Origin: Roseiarcus sp963774195
Lineage (GTDB): Bacteria > Pseudomonadota > Alphaproteobacteria > Rhizobiales > Beijerinckiaceae
DNA: 64,000 nucleotides
Assembly (NCBI GenBank): GCA_963774195.1
Contig: CAVZDY010000002.1
Location: 496,001-560,000 of the forward strand
Direction: 5' to 3'
Numbering within the stretch: position 1 is the stretch's first letter; each line of letters begins with the position of its first letter. Shown piece after piece: positions 1-8,820 of this stretch. The position numbers were made by a program, and so were the translations under genes. A model generated the notes under the pieces. It did no database searches. It saw only the letters and a list, made by a program, of their open reading frames with translations, and was not told the DNA's origin.

Positions 1-2254
1 CGGTTCGGGTTGGCGCGGCGCGTGGATCGATGGTGAAGAGATTGCGCCCGGTCGGCAGCACGTCGAGCCGGCCGCGCGCCGGCGCGCCGGCCGGCCCCGG
101 CGGCACGAAGCGCCCGTCGAGCGCGCGAGCCAAGCCTTCGAGTTCAGCGGGGCCGCACCGATCGAGCGCGTCGCTGACCGCATTAACGTCGGCGACCATC
201 TCGAATTGCGCAATCGACGCCTCGCGCAAACCGCCCTGCGGCGACCGGCCGAACACATGCAATCCGTCGGCGATCCGCATATCTTTCAGGTCGCACAGCC
301 AAGCGTCGAGCTTGAGGAGGGCGTCGTCGTCCTCGCCTGCGCCGACCTCCTGAAGCAGGCCGTTGTCTTTCGCCTTGGCGAGGATGAGGTCCTTCAGCAG
401 CCGCGCGCGCCGACCGTCGAGCGCTAGCGCTTCAGAATATTCGTCGAGCAGCGCTTCGATCTCGGCGATCGCGCCGTGAGCGCCCGCGGCGATCAGCGGC
501 GGCGTCAGATGGCTGATGATCACGGCCGACGTGCGGCGCTTGGCGGGCGCCGCTTCGCCGGGATTGTTGACGATGAAGGGATAGATCAGCGGCAGCGGAC
601 CCAGCACCGCCTCGGGCGCGCAGTCCTCGCTCAGGGCGACCGCCTTGCCCGGCAGCCATTCGAGCGTGCCATGTGCGCCACAATGGATCATCGCGTCGAT
701 GCGCTCGCTTTCGCGCAGCCAGAGGTAGAAGGCGACATAGGCATGGCGCGGCGCGAGACCGGCGTCGTGGTACTCGTGCTTGCGGCCCGCGAAGCGTCCG
801 CGATCAGGCTGGATCGCCACGACGAGATGCCCAAAGCGCGCAAAGCGGAAGCAGAACGATCCGTCGCGGAGAGCCGGATCGTCGGCGGGATCGCCCCAAG
901 CCCGCGAAACGCTCGCAACGAAGGCCTCGGGCAGGCGCTGCAATCGCTTGCGATACTCGGTGAGCGTCATCGTCGGGATCAGCGGGCCGCTCGTCAGCGT
1001 CACCATCAATTCGCTGGCGCTCGGCAAGTCGGAGAGCGCGTAGCCTTCCTCGCCGAGGTGTTGGGCGATCGCCAGCGCGCTTTGCGGCGTGTCGAGGCCG
1101 ACCGCATAGCCCGTGCGGCCGCCTTTGGCGGGATAATCGGAGAGAACGAGCGCCAACTTTTTCTCGCTGCGCGGCTTGCGGCGTAGCGCAGCCCAGTTGG
1201 CGGCGAGCGCGGCGACGAACTCCACCCGCGAGCGGAGCGGACGATGCGCCAGCCGGGTGAACTCCAAGGCGTCGTCGCGCTCGGCCTCCGCCTTGAAGGA
1301 GATGGCGCGCGCGATGATCCGCCCGTCCATTTCCGGCAGCACGACATTCATCGCCAGATCGGCGGCGCCGAGGCCGCGCTGCGCGCCAGCCCATTGCGCC
1401 TCGCTGACGCCGGCGAAAATGACTTGCAGAACCGGTGCATCGGCGGCGTCGAGAACGCTCGCGCCGTCGTCGAGCCGCGCCGAAAAGGCGGTGGCGTTGA
1501 GGATGACGTCGGGACGCCATTCCTCGATCCATCGCCGCAGCGGCACCGCGGCGGCGCCGTCCTTGAGGCTGGAGACATAGATGCTCGCGACGCCGAGGCC
1601 GCGCGCGGCGAGCGCTTCGGCGAGCGCGTCGATCGGTTCCGCGTCGCCGGCGAGATAGGCGGAGCGGTAGAAGACAATCAGCGCGCGCGCTGCTTCGCCC
1701 TTCGTTTCAATGCGCCCGGGCGCATAGAGGCCGAACGCCTCGACCTTTTGCGGCGGCGCAGCTTGCCGCGCAGCGCCGATCTTCGCTGCGATGAAATCGA
1801 GGCAAGCGGCGAGATTGCCGCGCCCGCCTTCCTGGAAATAAGCCCAGAGACGGCGCAGGTCGCCACACTCCAGCGTCGAGGCGGCGTCGAGCCGGGCGTC
1901 CTCCATCGCGTCGCCGGGAACGACCGCAAAATGAAAGCCTTCGCGGCGCGCGACGGCGGCGAGTTCCTCGACGCCATATCGCCAATAGTCCATTCCGCCG
2001 AGCAGCCGAACGAGCACAAAGCGCGCTTTGGCGCAGACCTTCTCGATATAGAGATCGACGGAGTAGGGGTGTTTCAGGACGCCGAGCGAGGCGAGGCGTA
2101 AGCTCAAATGCGATTGCGACTCATGCGCCGCCGCGAGCGCAGCAAGATCGCTGTCGGTGAAGGAGAGGAACACGATCTCCGCGCACGAATGATCGAGGTC
2201 GACGGCCTCGGCCGTCTCATCCAGCGATCGCGTTTCCGTGCGCAGCAGATGCAT
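1..2254 (-). CDS. cobN: Cobaltochelatase subunit CobN, N-terminal part (runs off the window)
   Basis: CobN is the large subunit of the ATP-dependent cobaltochelatase that inserts Co2+ into hydrogenobyrinic acid a,c-diamide in aerobic cobalamin synthesis. I translated the minus strand from an ATG at 2254 and the frame stays open to base 1, giving about 751 residues of a protein usually near 1,100-1,250, so the C-terminal third is missing. Recognisable CobN segments are the start MHLLRTETRSLDE, KARFVLVRLLGGMDYWRYG near residue 80, and HCGAHGTLEWLPGKAV near residue 523. The start lies a few bases after the cobW stop, so translation is probably coupled. It is the third gene of the riboswitch-controlled operon. 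Confidence 0.93.
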   Translation of the reverse strand, partial: MHLLRTETRSLDETAEAVDLDHSCAEIVFLSFTDSDLAALAAAHESQSHLSLRLASLGVLKHPYSVDLYIEKVCAKARFVLVRLLGGMDYWRYGVEELAAVARREGFHFAVVPGDAMEDARLDAASTLECGDLRRLWAYFQEGGRGNLAACLDFIAAKIGAARQAAPPQKVEAFGLYAPGRIETKGEAARALIVFYRSAYLAGDAEPIDALAEALAARGLGVASIYVSSLKDGAAAVPLRRWIEEWRPDVILNATAFSARLDDGASVLDAADAPVLQVIFAGVSEAQWAGAQRGLGAADLAMNVVLPEMDGRIIARAISFKAEAERDDALEFTRLAHRPLRSRVEFVAALAANWAALRRKPRSEKKLALVLSDYPAKGGRTGYAVGLDTPQSALAIAQHLGEEGYALSDLPSASELMVTLTSGPLIPTMTLTEYRKRLQRLPEAFVASVSRAWGDPADDPALRDGSFCFRFARFGHLVVAIQPDRGRFAGRKHEYHDAGLAPRHAYVAFYLWLRESERIDAMIHCGAHGTLEWLPGKAVALSEDCAPEAVLGPLPLIYPFIVNNPGEAAPAKRRTSAVIISHLTPPLIAAGAHGAIAEIEALLDEYSEALALDGRRARLLKDLILAKAKDNGLLQEVGAGEDDDALLKLDAWLCDLKDMRIADGLHVFGRSPQGGLREASIAQFEMVADVNAVSDALDRCGPAELEGLARALDGRFVPPGPAGAPARGRLDVLPTGRNLFTIDPRAAPTRT

Positions 2255-2259
2255 GTGCG

Positions 2260-3294
2260 TCAGGCCATCAGCGCGACGGAAATCGCCGCTTTGTCGAGAC
2301 CCTTCTCGCCGATCACGACGAGGCGGCCGGCCCGGCTCTCGTCGGTCTTCCAGGCGCGGTCGAACTGATGCGAGAACCGCGCGCCGACGCCTTGCACGAG
2401 CAGGCGCATCGGCTTTCCCGCGACTTCGGCGAAGCCCTTCATCCGCAGCACGTCGTGGTCGCGCGCGATCCCAGCGAGCTTCGCCACCAGCGCGCCGGGG
2501 TCGGGAATGGCAGGCAGATCGAGCACGAAACTGTCGAAGTCGTCGTGGTCGTGCCCCTCCTCCGCGTCATGGTGCGACGGCCGCGCCGCGAGATCGTCCT
2601 CGGCGGCGGCATGCAGCCCGAGAACGAGGTTCGGGTCGAGACGGCCTTCTCTCGCCGCGATGACTTTGACTTCGCGCGGGATCGCCGCAACGATCTCAGC
2701 GGTTACGCGCTCGAGCGCCTGCGAATCCACGAGATCAGCCTTGTTGAGGATGATGAGATCGGCGCAAAGGAGCTGGTCTTCGTAGACCTCCTCGAGCGGG
2801 TTGTCGTGATCGAGCGAGGCATCCTCGGCGCGCTGGGCGGCGATCTTCGCCTCGTCGTCGGCGAAACGTCCGTCCGCGACGGCGGCGGCGTCGACGACCG
2901 CAATGACGCCGTCGACCGTCAGCTTCGATCGAACCGCCGGCCAGTCGAACGCCTTCACCAGCGGCTTGGGCAAAGCGAGGCCGGAGGTTTCGATGATGAT
3001 GTGGTCAGGACGCGGTTCGCGCGCGAGCAACGTCTCGATCGCCGGCAGGAAGTCGTCGGCCACCGTGCAGCAGATGCAGCCATTGGCCAGTTCGACGATA
3101 TTCTCCTCCGGGCAGGAGCTGACGCCGCAGGAGCGCAAAATTTCGCCGTCGACCCCGACGTCGCCGAATTCGTTGACGACCAGCGCCAGCCGCCGGCCGT
3201 GCGCGTGGGCAAGCACGTGGCGGATCAAAGTGGTCTTCCCAGCGCCCAGGAAGCCCGTGATGATGGTGGCGGGCACTTTGGCGAAATTCGTCAT
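2260..3294 (-). CDS. cobW: CobW, G3E-family GTPase of cobalamin biosynthesis
   Basis: This is a 344-residue COG0523/G3E GTPase. The P-loop GFLGAGKTT is at residues 14-22, the metal-binding CxCC motif (GCICC) at 72-76, and a His/Asp-rich stretch (SHHDAEEGHDHDD) near residue 240, followed by the CobW C-terminal domain. CobW is thought to deliver cobalt to the chelatase. The ATG at 3294 overlaps the stop of the DUF1636 gene (ATGA), and cobN follows immediately, so this is a tight operon downstream of the cobalamin riboswitch. That context separates it from the zinc-related G3E paralogues; a second paralogue lies at 8821-9795. Confidence 0.93.
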   Translation of the reverse strand: MTNFAKVPATIITGFLGAGKTTLIRHVLAHAHGRRLALVVNEFGDVGVDGEILRSCGVSSCPEENIVELANGCICCTVADDFLPAIETLLAREPRPDHIIIETSGLALPKPLVKAFDWPAVRSKLTVDGVIAVVDAAAVADGRFADDEAKIAAQRAEDASLDHDNPLEEVYEDQLLCADLIILNKADLVDSQALERVTAEIVAAIPREVKVIAAREGRLDPNLVLGLHAAAEDDLAARPSHHDAEEGHDHDDFDSFVLDLPAIPDPGALVAKLAGIARDHDVLRMKGFAEVAGKPMRLLVQGVGARFSHQFDRAWKTDESRAGRLVVIGEKGLDKAAISVALMA

Positions 3295-3671
3295 GCTGAG
3301 GGCTCCGGATCTTGGGCGAGAGGGGGAAGGCGGGCGATCACGCCCTTCTTGAGGCAATCCGGGCGCTGCTTCCACGGAATCAGGCCGTCCGGAGCCTGCG
3401 CGTAGAGCTCGGCCGCGGCGAGGATCCCCGGCGCCGAGTCCGGCGCGAAGTCGCCGTAGACATAGGTCCATTTGCCGGCGGTCGCGAAGGCGATGGTGCA
3501 GGGGCGCTTGCAAACCGACAGGCATTCCACGGGCTTGATACGGACGTTGTCGCCGGCGATTGCCGACAGGGCCCCGTAGAGGCGCGACCCAGCGCGCTCC
3601 GCCTTGGGCTCCAGCGGCTCCTCGGGCGTGCGGCACGTCACGCAGATGTGGATTGTCGTCCCCGCCGTCAT
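3291..3671 (-). CDS. DUF1636 family protein, cobalamin operon
   Basis: This 126-residue protein has the DUF1636 pattern: an N-terminal strand with a Cys pair (HICVTCR, C10 and C13), a central Cys-rich segment (VECLSVCKRPC, residues 48-58) and another Cys near 105. The spacing suggests a thioredoxin-like fold that binds metal or an iron-sulfur cluster. Proteins of this family usually sit beside cobW and cobN. The function is unknown; a role in cobalt handling is inferred from position only. The ATG at 3671 has GGAGAAGG upstream. It is the first gene after the riboswitch, and its TGA overlaps the cobW start. Confidence 0.85.
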   Translation of the reverse strand: MTAGTTIHICVTCRTPEEPLEPKAERAGSRLYGALSAIAGDNVRIKPVECLSVCKRPCTIAFATAGKWTYVYGDFAPDSAPGILAAAELYAQAPDGLIPWKQRPDCLKKGVIARLPPLAQDPEPSA

Positions 3672-3779
3672 GCCATCCCGCCTTCTCCAATGCGGGGGCT
3701 GGCAGCGAAACGCTCGCTTGATTCGGCTTGGTCGACGCCGAACCGCTCCGGGAGCACCCCGCCCGTCGCGTGACTATTC

Positions 3780-3972
3780 AAACCGACGGCAGGTTTCCTG
3801 GCTCGTGGGTCGTCGCCTCACGCCGCCTTCCCGATTCTCGGTAAATCAGTGGCCTGTCGGCGTTCGGCTACCCACTCACAGTTGCGGGGGCAGCTGCGGC
3901 TTCAGGCTTTCGCCCTACCGCATTCCCTTTCGAACCCTCGTTCTAGAGGGACCGTCAGTTCGCCCAAGTGTT
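3780..3972 (-). promoter_or_regulatory. Cobalamin riboswitch
   Basis: Read on the minus strand, this leader contains the conserved cobalamin-riboswitch blocks in order: AAAGGGAATGCGGT, then GCCGCAGCTGCCCCCGCAA with CTGT, then CCACTG, GGGAAGGCG and GAGCCAGGAAACCTGCC at the 3' side. It ends about 110 bases before the DUF1636-cobW-cobN operon, so B12 should repress that operon through this RNA. Boundaries are approximate. I did not resolve whether the expression platform acts on termination or on translation. Confidence 0.93.
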
Positions 3973-3993
3973 AGGCGCGCGGGCGAGAGTCTG

Positions 3994-4923
3994 TCAATGT
4001 CGCGGTCGAGAAGCGGCGGAAGGCGCGGAAGTCGCGAGGAGAGGCGCGTTCGCCAAACCGGGGCCGCCCGGCGGACGCGGCAGCCCGCTGCGCTCCAGGG
4101 CGAGCAACGCCGCGCGCGGCGCCTTGGCCAATCCCGCCGCTTGCGAAACCGGGGCAAAGCCGGAGCGCGAGACTGAACGGGACTTCGCGCCCTGAAACAC
4201 CATCAGTCCGCTCGGCGTCATCACCGCGTCGCCCCTGCGCAGCGTCGAGTCGTTGAGGGATAATGCCGTAAAGCCTTGGGGCGAGTAATGACACACGCAG
4301 GCGCTGTCGTACGACGCGCGATAGCGATGGGCCGTCGGCAGCGCAGAGTAGGGCTCGCCGCTGGTGGAAACGGAGTCGTCGACCTGATCCGAGCCGGGCG
4401 TTTCCGTATAAAGCGCGGTAGGCGCATCGGGGCATTGCGTCGCACAGCCATCGTCGCTGGCAGCCCCCGCACTTGGGAAGACGAAGCCGTCGCAGAGGCG
4501 CACGCAGAGAGCAACGCTCGTGGCGCGGCTCGCGCCGCGCTGCTTGCGCTGGCTCGGCGAAGGTTGAGGCGGCGGCGCGCCAAAGCCCGGGAAGCCGAAG
4601 AAGGGCGGAAAGCTGAAATTCAGGGGCTCTGGCGGCCGGAAGCCGCGTCCGACCCCGCCTTCGGCGAGCGCCAAAGTTGCGGCGAGCGCCACAGCGCCGG
4701 TTAGGAGGATCGCGAGCCCTGCGAAAGGAGCGCCGCGTCGAGCCGGCGCCCGAGCCACATTCGGCGAGGCGCGCGGCAAAGCCCGCGCTCGGGCGGTGTC
4801 CTGATCGTCGAATTGCTTGCGGACCGCTTCGATTTTCTCGAGGAGACTGTCAAATTCGTTCTGCAAAGATGGTGAAATCGGCGGCGGCCTGATCTCAGCG
4901 ATCCGCCCTGGGGGGTGGCGCAT
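3994..4923 (-). CDS. DUF2865 domain-containing protein
   Basis: The 309-residue protein starts with a hydrophilic segment rich in charged residues, has one transmembrane or uncleaved signal helix near residues 70-88 (FAGLAILLTGAVALAATLAL), a Pro/Phe-rich linker, and then the Cys-containing DUF2865 domain (CVRLCDGFVFP, CATQCPDAPTALY, LRRGDAVMTPSGLMVF). The domain is common in Rhizobiales and its function is unknown. Topology suggests a periplasmic domain anchored to the inner membrane. The start at 4923 has GGAGGGG upstream. The Ala/Pro-rich C-terminal tail after about residue 230 looks disordered. It is next to, but not part of, the cobalamin operon, because the riboswitch lies just beyond its stop. 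Confidence 0.8.
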   Translation of the reverse strand: MRHPPGRIAEIRPPPISPSLQNEFDSLLEKIEAVRKQFDDQDTARARALPRASPNVARAPARRGAPFAGLAILLTGAVALAATLALAEGGVGRGFRPPEPLNFSFPPFFGFPGFGAPPPQPSPSQRKQRGASRATSVALCVRLCDGFVFPSAGAASDDGCATQCPDAPTALYTETPGSDQVDDSVSTSGEPYSALPTAHRYRASYDSACVCHYSPQGFTALSLNDSTLRRGDAVMTPSGLMVFQGAKSRSVSRSGFAPVSQAAGLAKAPRAALLALERSGLPRPPGGPGLANAPLLATSAPSAASRPRH

Positions 4924-5047
4924 AACGACCCCTCCATCCTGCGGGGATGCAGCCTGAACGTGCCATTGCGCCTCCGGGGCGCAACCCTATTCAATCGGCG
5001 CCGGGGCGCGGCGCCGATCTACGCATGGCCATCATGGCCGACCAAAG

Positions 5048-5467
5048 TCACTCGGCCGGAGCGAAACTCCTATTGCGCTTGGGTGCCGTCTCCGAACTCG
5101 GCGTTACCGGCTCGATCGGCTCCGACCGATCGCGGGTCGCACGGCGCCAAGCGAGATTGATGCGCCGAAGCATCCGCTGCAACGCATTGGGTTCCTTGAA
5201 ATGCGACGCGAACTCCCGGTTGATCTCGACCGGACGCCAATAGACCTCGCGCCAGACCTGAAATTCTTGCCAGAGTTCACGGCTCTGTTCCGGCGCGACG
5301 GACAAAGACGCGCAGTCGCAATGGGCGTCGATTGACACGTTGCCATATCGGTCGAATTTGAAGCGGTGTCGACTTGGAGCATGCTTGAGCCATCCACGAC
5401 TGAGTTCGAAGTCGCTGGCCTGAGTTCGAAGGGCCGTAATCATCGGGCTTACGTCCAGGTACGCCAT
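5048..5467 (-). CDS. Hypothetical protein
   Basis: This 139-residue soluble protein matches no family I recognise. I chose the ATG at 5467 because AAGGAGG sits six bases upstream; an upstream in-frame ATG at 5539 lacks such a site. The middle contains RHRFKFDRYGNVSIDAHC and many aromatic residues (WQEFQVWREVYWRP). The C-terminus is basic and rich in Ser/Pro. There is no signal peptide or membrane segment. It follows the small secreted protein gene on the same strand with a 168-base gap. The strong ribosome binding site supports a real gene. Confidence 0.55.
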   Translation of the reverse strand: MAYLDVSPMITALRTQASDFELSRGWLKHAPSRHRFKFDRYGNVSIDAHCDCASLSVAPEQSRELWQEFQVWREVYWRPVEINREFASHFKEPNALQRMLRRINLAWRRATRDRSEPIEPVTPSSETAPKRNRSFAPAE

Positions 5468-5635
5468 GATAGCCTCCTTCGGAATAATCCTCCTCTTCGC
5501 CCAGAGGGCGTTTTCAGCATCACCTAGAAATGGCGCCAATTTGCGCCCAAGTCAGGGCAGAATGCCGTCGGGGCGAGAGGGGAATTCGGGGGAGGCTCAG
5601 CGAGCCTACGGGGAGGGGCCGGTCGAAGCCTCGGC

Positions 5636-5896
5636 TCAATGTCGCGATGCTTCCAGCAGGCTCGCCGCCGCTAAACTGAACATCGCAGCGGTCGGATTCG
5701 CGGAATCGGGGTCGTTTAGGCGGTTGCCGCCCAGGACGATGCGCTTGCCGCCGACCTCGTGGCTCACGATTTTGGTCGAGCGAGCGCCGCGACTTGCCGC
5801 AGAAACGTGAACCGCCTCATGTTGCGCCGCGAATGCGGCCCCGCCGCAAGAGAGCAAGAGAGCGGCGGCGAAGCCGGTTGTGAAATATGGCGTCAT
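5636..5896 (-). CDS. Small hypothetical exported protein
   Basis: The 86-residue protein begins with a typical signal peptide (TGFAAALLLSCGGAAFA, cleavage after about residue 23), followed by about 60 residues with no motif I can name. AAGGATC lies upstream of the ATG at 5896. The mature part contains SHEVGGKRIVLGGNRLND. It is probably periplasmic. It could be lineage-specific; the signal peptide and ribosome binding site are the only support. Confidence 0.5.
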   Translation of the reverse strand: MTPYFTTGFAAALLLSCGGAAFAAQHEAVHVSAASRGARSTKIVSHEVGGKRIVLGGNRLNDPDSANPTAAMFSLAAASLLEASRH

Positions 5897-6384
5897 GAAA
5901 TGTGATCCTTCACTCTGGCGATCGTCCGTCGCAAACGAACAATGCTAGACCGCGTGTTGGATCGGGCTTGCCGAGATGGAGACAATTGTTCCGTTTCCCG
6001 GCGCCGCGCGATCTTCTTTAACAGGACGAACGCGCGAAAACGAAAATTGTTGCGGTGTTCGCGGATAAGCCCTCACCGGTCATATTGCGGCCAGATCGGC
6101 ATGGTGATTTCGCAAAAGCCCGCGAAGGCGCAAGCGCCCGCGTTAGAGCGAATTGCGAGGCGTCATTGCGAGCGAGAAGCGACGAAGCCATCCATGGCGC
6201 CTCTTGGCGCCGAGGGCTTGCCTCGCGTCGCCGCGACGCGCGATACCTAATGCACCGGAATTGCCGAGGGCGAGAGCAGCGCTAGGCGGACGCACTCGGC
6301 GTCTCGAAGCCAAGCCGCGATTTGAGGCGCGAAGGCGGGCCGAAGCCTCGATGATGAGTGGCGAGCAGCGTCGGGAGGACCGAC
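5897..6384. other. Intergenic region between divergent genes
   Basis: These 488 bases separate the minus-strand secreted protein gene from the plus-strand membrane protein. Open frames here have no ribosome binding site or family resemblance. The only structure I see is half of a palindromic repeat at 6162-6205. Promoters for both flanking genes must lie here, but no convincing -35/-10 pair stands out. Confidence 0.5.
6162..6205. repeat. Partial copy of the GTCATTGCGAG palindromic repeat
   Basis: The left arm (GTCATTGCGAGCGAGAAGCG and following bases to CCATCCATGGCGCC) matches the left arms of the complete copies at 25188-25273 and 38434-38516. The right arm has diverged, so this copy no longer forms the full hairpin. 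Such elements are common between genes in Rhizobiales genomes. Confidence 0.7.
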
Positions 6385-6985
6385 ATGTCGTCCGAGAATT
6401 CCGCCGTGCAGAGCGACCCTCATGCCAAGCGCCTGAGAGAGCGAGCGCGCGAAGAAGCGATCCACTTCGGGATCATCGTCATCTATCTCTGGGCGATGTT
6501 TTTCCTGTTCCAACTGCACCAATACGTCGTGCTCGAGAAGCACGACATTCCGGTCGAGAAGTTCGGCTTCGGCCTCGTCAATGCGCTGGTATTCGGCAAG
6601 GTCATGTTGCTCGGCGATAATCTGCGCCTCGGCACACGACTGCGAGCTTCGACATTAGTTGCCGTGATCGCAGTGCGCGCGATCATCTTCGCCGTTCTGT
6701 TCGTCGTCGCGGATACGCTCGAGTTCGCTGATTGTCGGCGCGCTGCGTCATCGTGATTTCGCGAGCAGTCTGCCGAGCTATGGCGCTGGCGGCCTTCTAG
6801 GCGCCGCGATTGTCGGCGTCATCGTCGCCTTCGCGCTGACGCCGTTCTTCGCTTTTGAGGAGATCGATCGGGCGTTGGGGCGGGGAACGTTGAAGGCCTT
6901 GCTGTTTTCGCCGCGCCAAAAAGGTACCTTGAGCGAACTCAGCCGGGAATCCAGAAGCGCGAACTCCTCGACGCCTGAGGCTTGA
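6385..6985 (+). pseudogene. Small integral membrane protein, frameshifted
   Basis: The ATG at 6385 follows GGGAGGACCGAC. Frame 1 encodes about 113 residues with membrane helices (FGIIVIYLWAMFFLFQLHQY, STLVAVIAVRAIIFAVLFVV) and then ends in an implausible tail at 6756. A second frame continues the protein from about 6725 with LIVGALRHRDFASS, LGAAIVGVIVAFALTPFFAF and a stop at 6985. Removing one base in GAGTTCG (6721-6727) joins the halves into about 199 residues, resembling a rhizobial family of small membrane proteins with a loop between paired helices. Function is unknown. The disruption may be a sequencing error rather than a true pseudogene. Confidence 0.7.
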
Positions 6986-7023
6986 GGCGTCAGTTGGACG
7001 AGTTGATCGAGAGGCACGCCGAT

Positions 7024-7401
7024 TCAGGCGATCTGAACGGAGCCGTCGACGCTCTCTGTCGCTCCGCCCGCGCAGGCTTCAGACAGCGCTTCCGCGATCT
7101 CCTGCGCGTCGAGAATGCCCATCTTCAGCACGGCTTTCTCCAGCGCGGAAAGCCAACAGTCGTAGTAGTTCCATGATGAGCGGTCGTCGGGATGGGCCTC
7201 CTCCCACGTCTTGATCTCGGCAATCAATTCGTCGCGGAAATCGTCCCATTCGAAGTAGCCCCGTTTGGCGAGGGCGAGGGCCATGCCGAAGGCCGCGCGC
7301 TCCCATTCATGGCCGAAGCATAGCGAGCCATTCGCGCGTGGCGGGGTATCGGGTTCGCCCAGCATGGCCGTGACGGCGAAGTGCTCGAAGCGGGTCAGCA
7401 T
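7024..7401 (-). CDS. Nitrile hydratase accessory protein (activator)
   Basis: This 125-residue protein resembles the small activators that accompany cobalt-type nitrile hydratases. These proteins resemble the beta-subunit N-terminus and help insert cobalt into the alpha subunit. Visible family features are FGHEWERAAFGMALAL near residue 30, GYFEWDDFRDELI near 48 and YYDCWLSALEKAV near 80. It is the last gene of a GTPase-beta-alpha-activator operon, 13 bases after the alpha subunit stop. The beta-alpha-activator order is typical of the cobalt class. Confidence 0.88.
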   Translation of the reverse strand: MLTRFEHFAVTAMLGEPDTPPRANGSLCFGHEWERAAFGMALALAKRGYFEWDDFRDELIAEIKTWEEAHPDDRSSWNYYDCWLSALEKAVLKMGILDAQEIAEALSEACAGGATESVDGSVQIA

Positions 7402-7414
7402 CGCCTGCGATTCC

Positions 7415-8038
7415 TCATGCGGCCTTTGCGACGGCGACGCCCATCATCGCCTCGGGCGTCACCAAAGCTTCCAGTTCGGCTTCAGAGAGATGGTCGGCGC
7501 CGACTGGGCGCTCGGGCACGACGAACCATCGGATCTGGGCGCTTGAATCCCAGACCTTGAGATCGACCGATGTCGGGATGTCGAGGCCAAACTCCTTCAG
7601 CACGGCGCGCGGCTCGCGCGCCGCCCGGCTGCGGAAGGTCGGATCCTTGTACCAGTAGGGCGGCAGGCCGAGCACCGGCCAGGGGTAGCAGGAGCACAAG
7701 GTGCAAATGACGAGATTATGCACACGCGGTTCATTGGCGACCGCGCGCATATGCTCGCCTTCCGCGCCGGCCATGCCGGCCGCAAGATTGAGCTCGGCGA
7801 TTGCCGCGGGCGTGTCGGCGACGAGACGCGCCTTGAAGGCCGGGTCGACCCACGCCCGCGCGACGATCTTGGCGCCGTTGAAGGGGCCCATCTTCGTCTT
7901 GAAATAGTCGAGGACGCTGTCGACGGTCTTGTCGGTGATGACGCCCTTTTTGATCAGCAGGGCTTCCAGGGCGCGCACGCGCGCCGCGCTGTAGGCCTCG
8001 CGGTCGGCGCGATATCTGAAACGATCGTCCATGAGCAA
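7415..8038 (-). CDS. nthA: Nitrile hydratase alpha subunit, cobalt type
   Basis: The alpha subunit carries the non-corrin metal site that hydrates nitriles to amides. The 207-residue length is normal. The metal-binding claw CTLCSC lies near residues 112-117, inside VICTLCSCYPWPVLGLPP. Threonine at the second position of the claw is the signature of cobalt enzymes; iron enzymes carry serine. RSRAAREPRAVLKEFG follows, as expected. The gene lies between the beta subunit (12-base gap) and the activator. The downstream activator and upstream metal GTPase fit a metal-dependent maturation system. Confidence 0.95.
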   Translation of the reverse strand: MLMDDRFRYRADREAYSAARVRALEALLIKKGVITDKTVDSVLDYFKTKMGPFNGAKIVARAWVDPAFKARLVADTPAAIAELNLAAGMAGAEGEHMRAVANEPRVHNLVICTLCSCYPWPVLGLPPYWYKDPTFRSRAAREPRAVLKEFGLDIPTSVDLKVWDSSAQIRWFVVPERPVGADHLSEAELEALVTPEAMMGVAVAKAA

Positions 8039-8050
8039 TGCTCCTTCGCG

Positions 8051-8791
8051 TCACGCCGCTTTGGCGGCGGCGCTCGCCGGCGCTTCGAGATAGCTGGCGT
8101 AAAGGTCGGCGTAGATTTGGAAGCCTGACTCGGCATTGTCCGGCCAGATCTCGGCCGGGTCGAACCGGACGCAGTAGACCGCCATAGCTGGGCCGATGCC
8201 GTCGGGGCCGGTGTCGCAGAGATAGGCGTACGCGCCCGGATAGACGCTCTCGACCGTGCCGGTCCTGTTGCGCAGGAAGCCGGGCAGGCGCGTGTGCTCG
8301 AGGGTCGGAACGTCCTTCACCATCACGGTGTCGCCGATGGCGAAGTCGTAGGTGACGGGAACGTCGCGCTTGGGGCTGTCGCCGGTGACGAGATATTTGG
8401 CGATCCGATCGTCGATCGCAGCATCGCCCCCCGTCGGCAGCAGCGCGGCTGTGTCCTTGTAATATGCGTCGGTCAGCGAATCGAGTTCGGCGGCGGTGAT
8501 GTAGCCCTGCGCGATGAGATAGCCGGCGACGCCGCCGAGCCACTTCTCGTAGTAGCGGTACTTGAAATAATCGAACGGGTTGAGTCCCTCCGCGCCAGTG
8601 CGCAAGTCCGCCCAGGTCCAGACCGTGTGAAAAGCGGAGGGCGTCTGCGGCAGAGGCAGTTGTGACGAGAGGGCCATCATCGCCGTGTGAATGCCGAAGA
8701 TGCGGGTCTCCCACGGCTCCGCGAAGACACGAGTATCGGTGCTGACCGGGCCGAGACCTTCGAGCCCGCCGAGATAGTGTTGCAGTTTCAT
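8051..8791 (-). CDS. nthB: Nitrile hydratase beta subunit
   Basis: The 246-residue beta subunit pairs with alpha to form the cytoplasmic heterodimer. Family segments are the N-terminal NHase-beta pattern (LGGLEGLGPV, FAEPWETRIFGIHTAMMAL), FKYRYYEKWLGGV near residue 80, and the C-terminal beta-barrel (FAIGDTVMVK, TRLPGFLRNRTGTVE, YCVRFDPAEIW). It precedes the alpha gene, the usual order in cobalt-type operons. The stop-to-start gap to alpha is 12 bases, so the two are probably made from one transcript in equal amounts. Confidence 0.95.
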   Translation of the reverse strand: MKLQHYLGGLEGLGPVSTDTRVFAEPWETRIFGIHTAMMALSSQLPLPQTPSAFHTVWTWADLRTGAEGLNPFDYFKYRYYEKWLGGVAGYLIAQGYITAAELDSLTDAYYKDTAALLPTGGDAAIDDRIAKYLVTGDSPKRDVPVTYDFAIGDTVMVKDVPTLEHTRLPGFLRNRTGTVESVYPGAYAYLCDTGPDGIGPAMAVYCVRFDPAEIWPDNAESGFQIYADLYASYLEAPASAAAKAA

Positions 8792-8820
8792 CCGGCAATT
8801 CCTTCAGCGATAGAAACCCG

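Noticed and set aside
1..1186. Several plus-strand open frames at the left edge
   Set aside because: The minus-strand frame through this region translates as continuous CobN with conserved motifs; the plus frames are its shadows.
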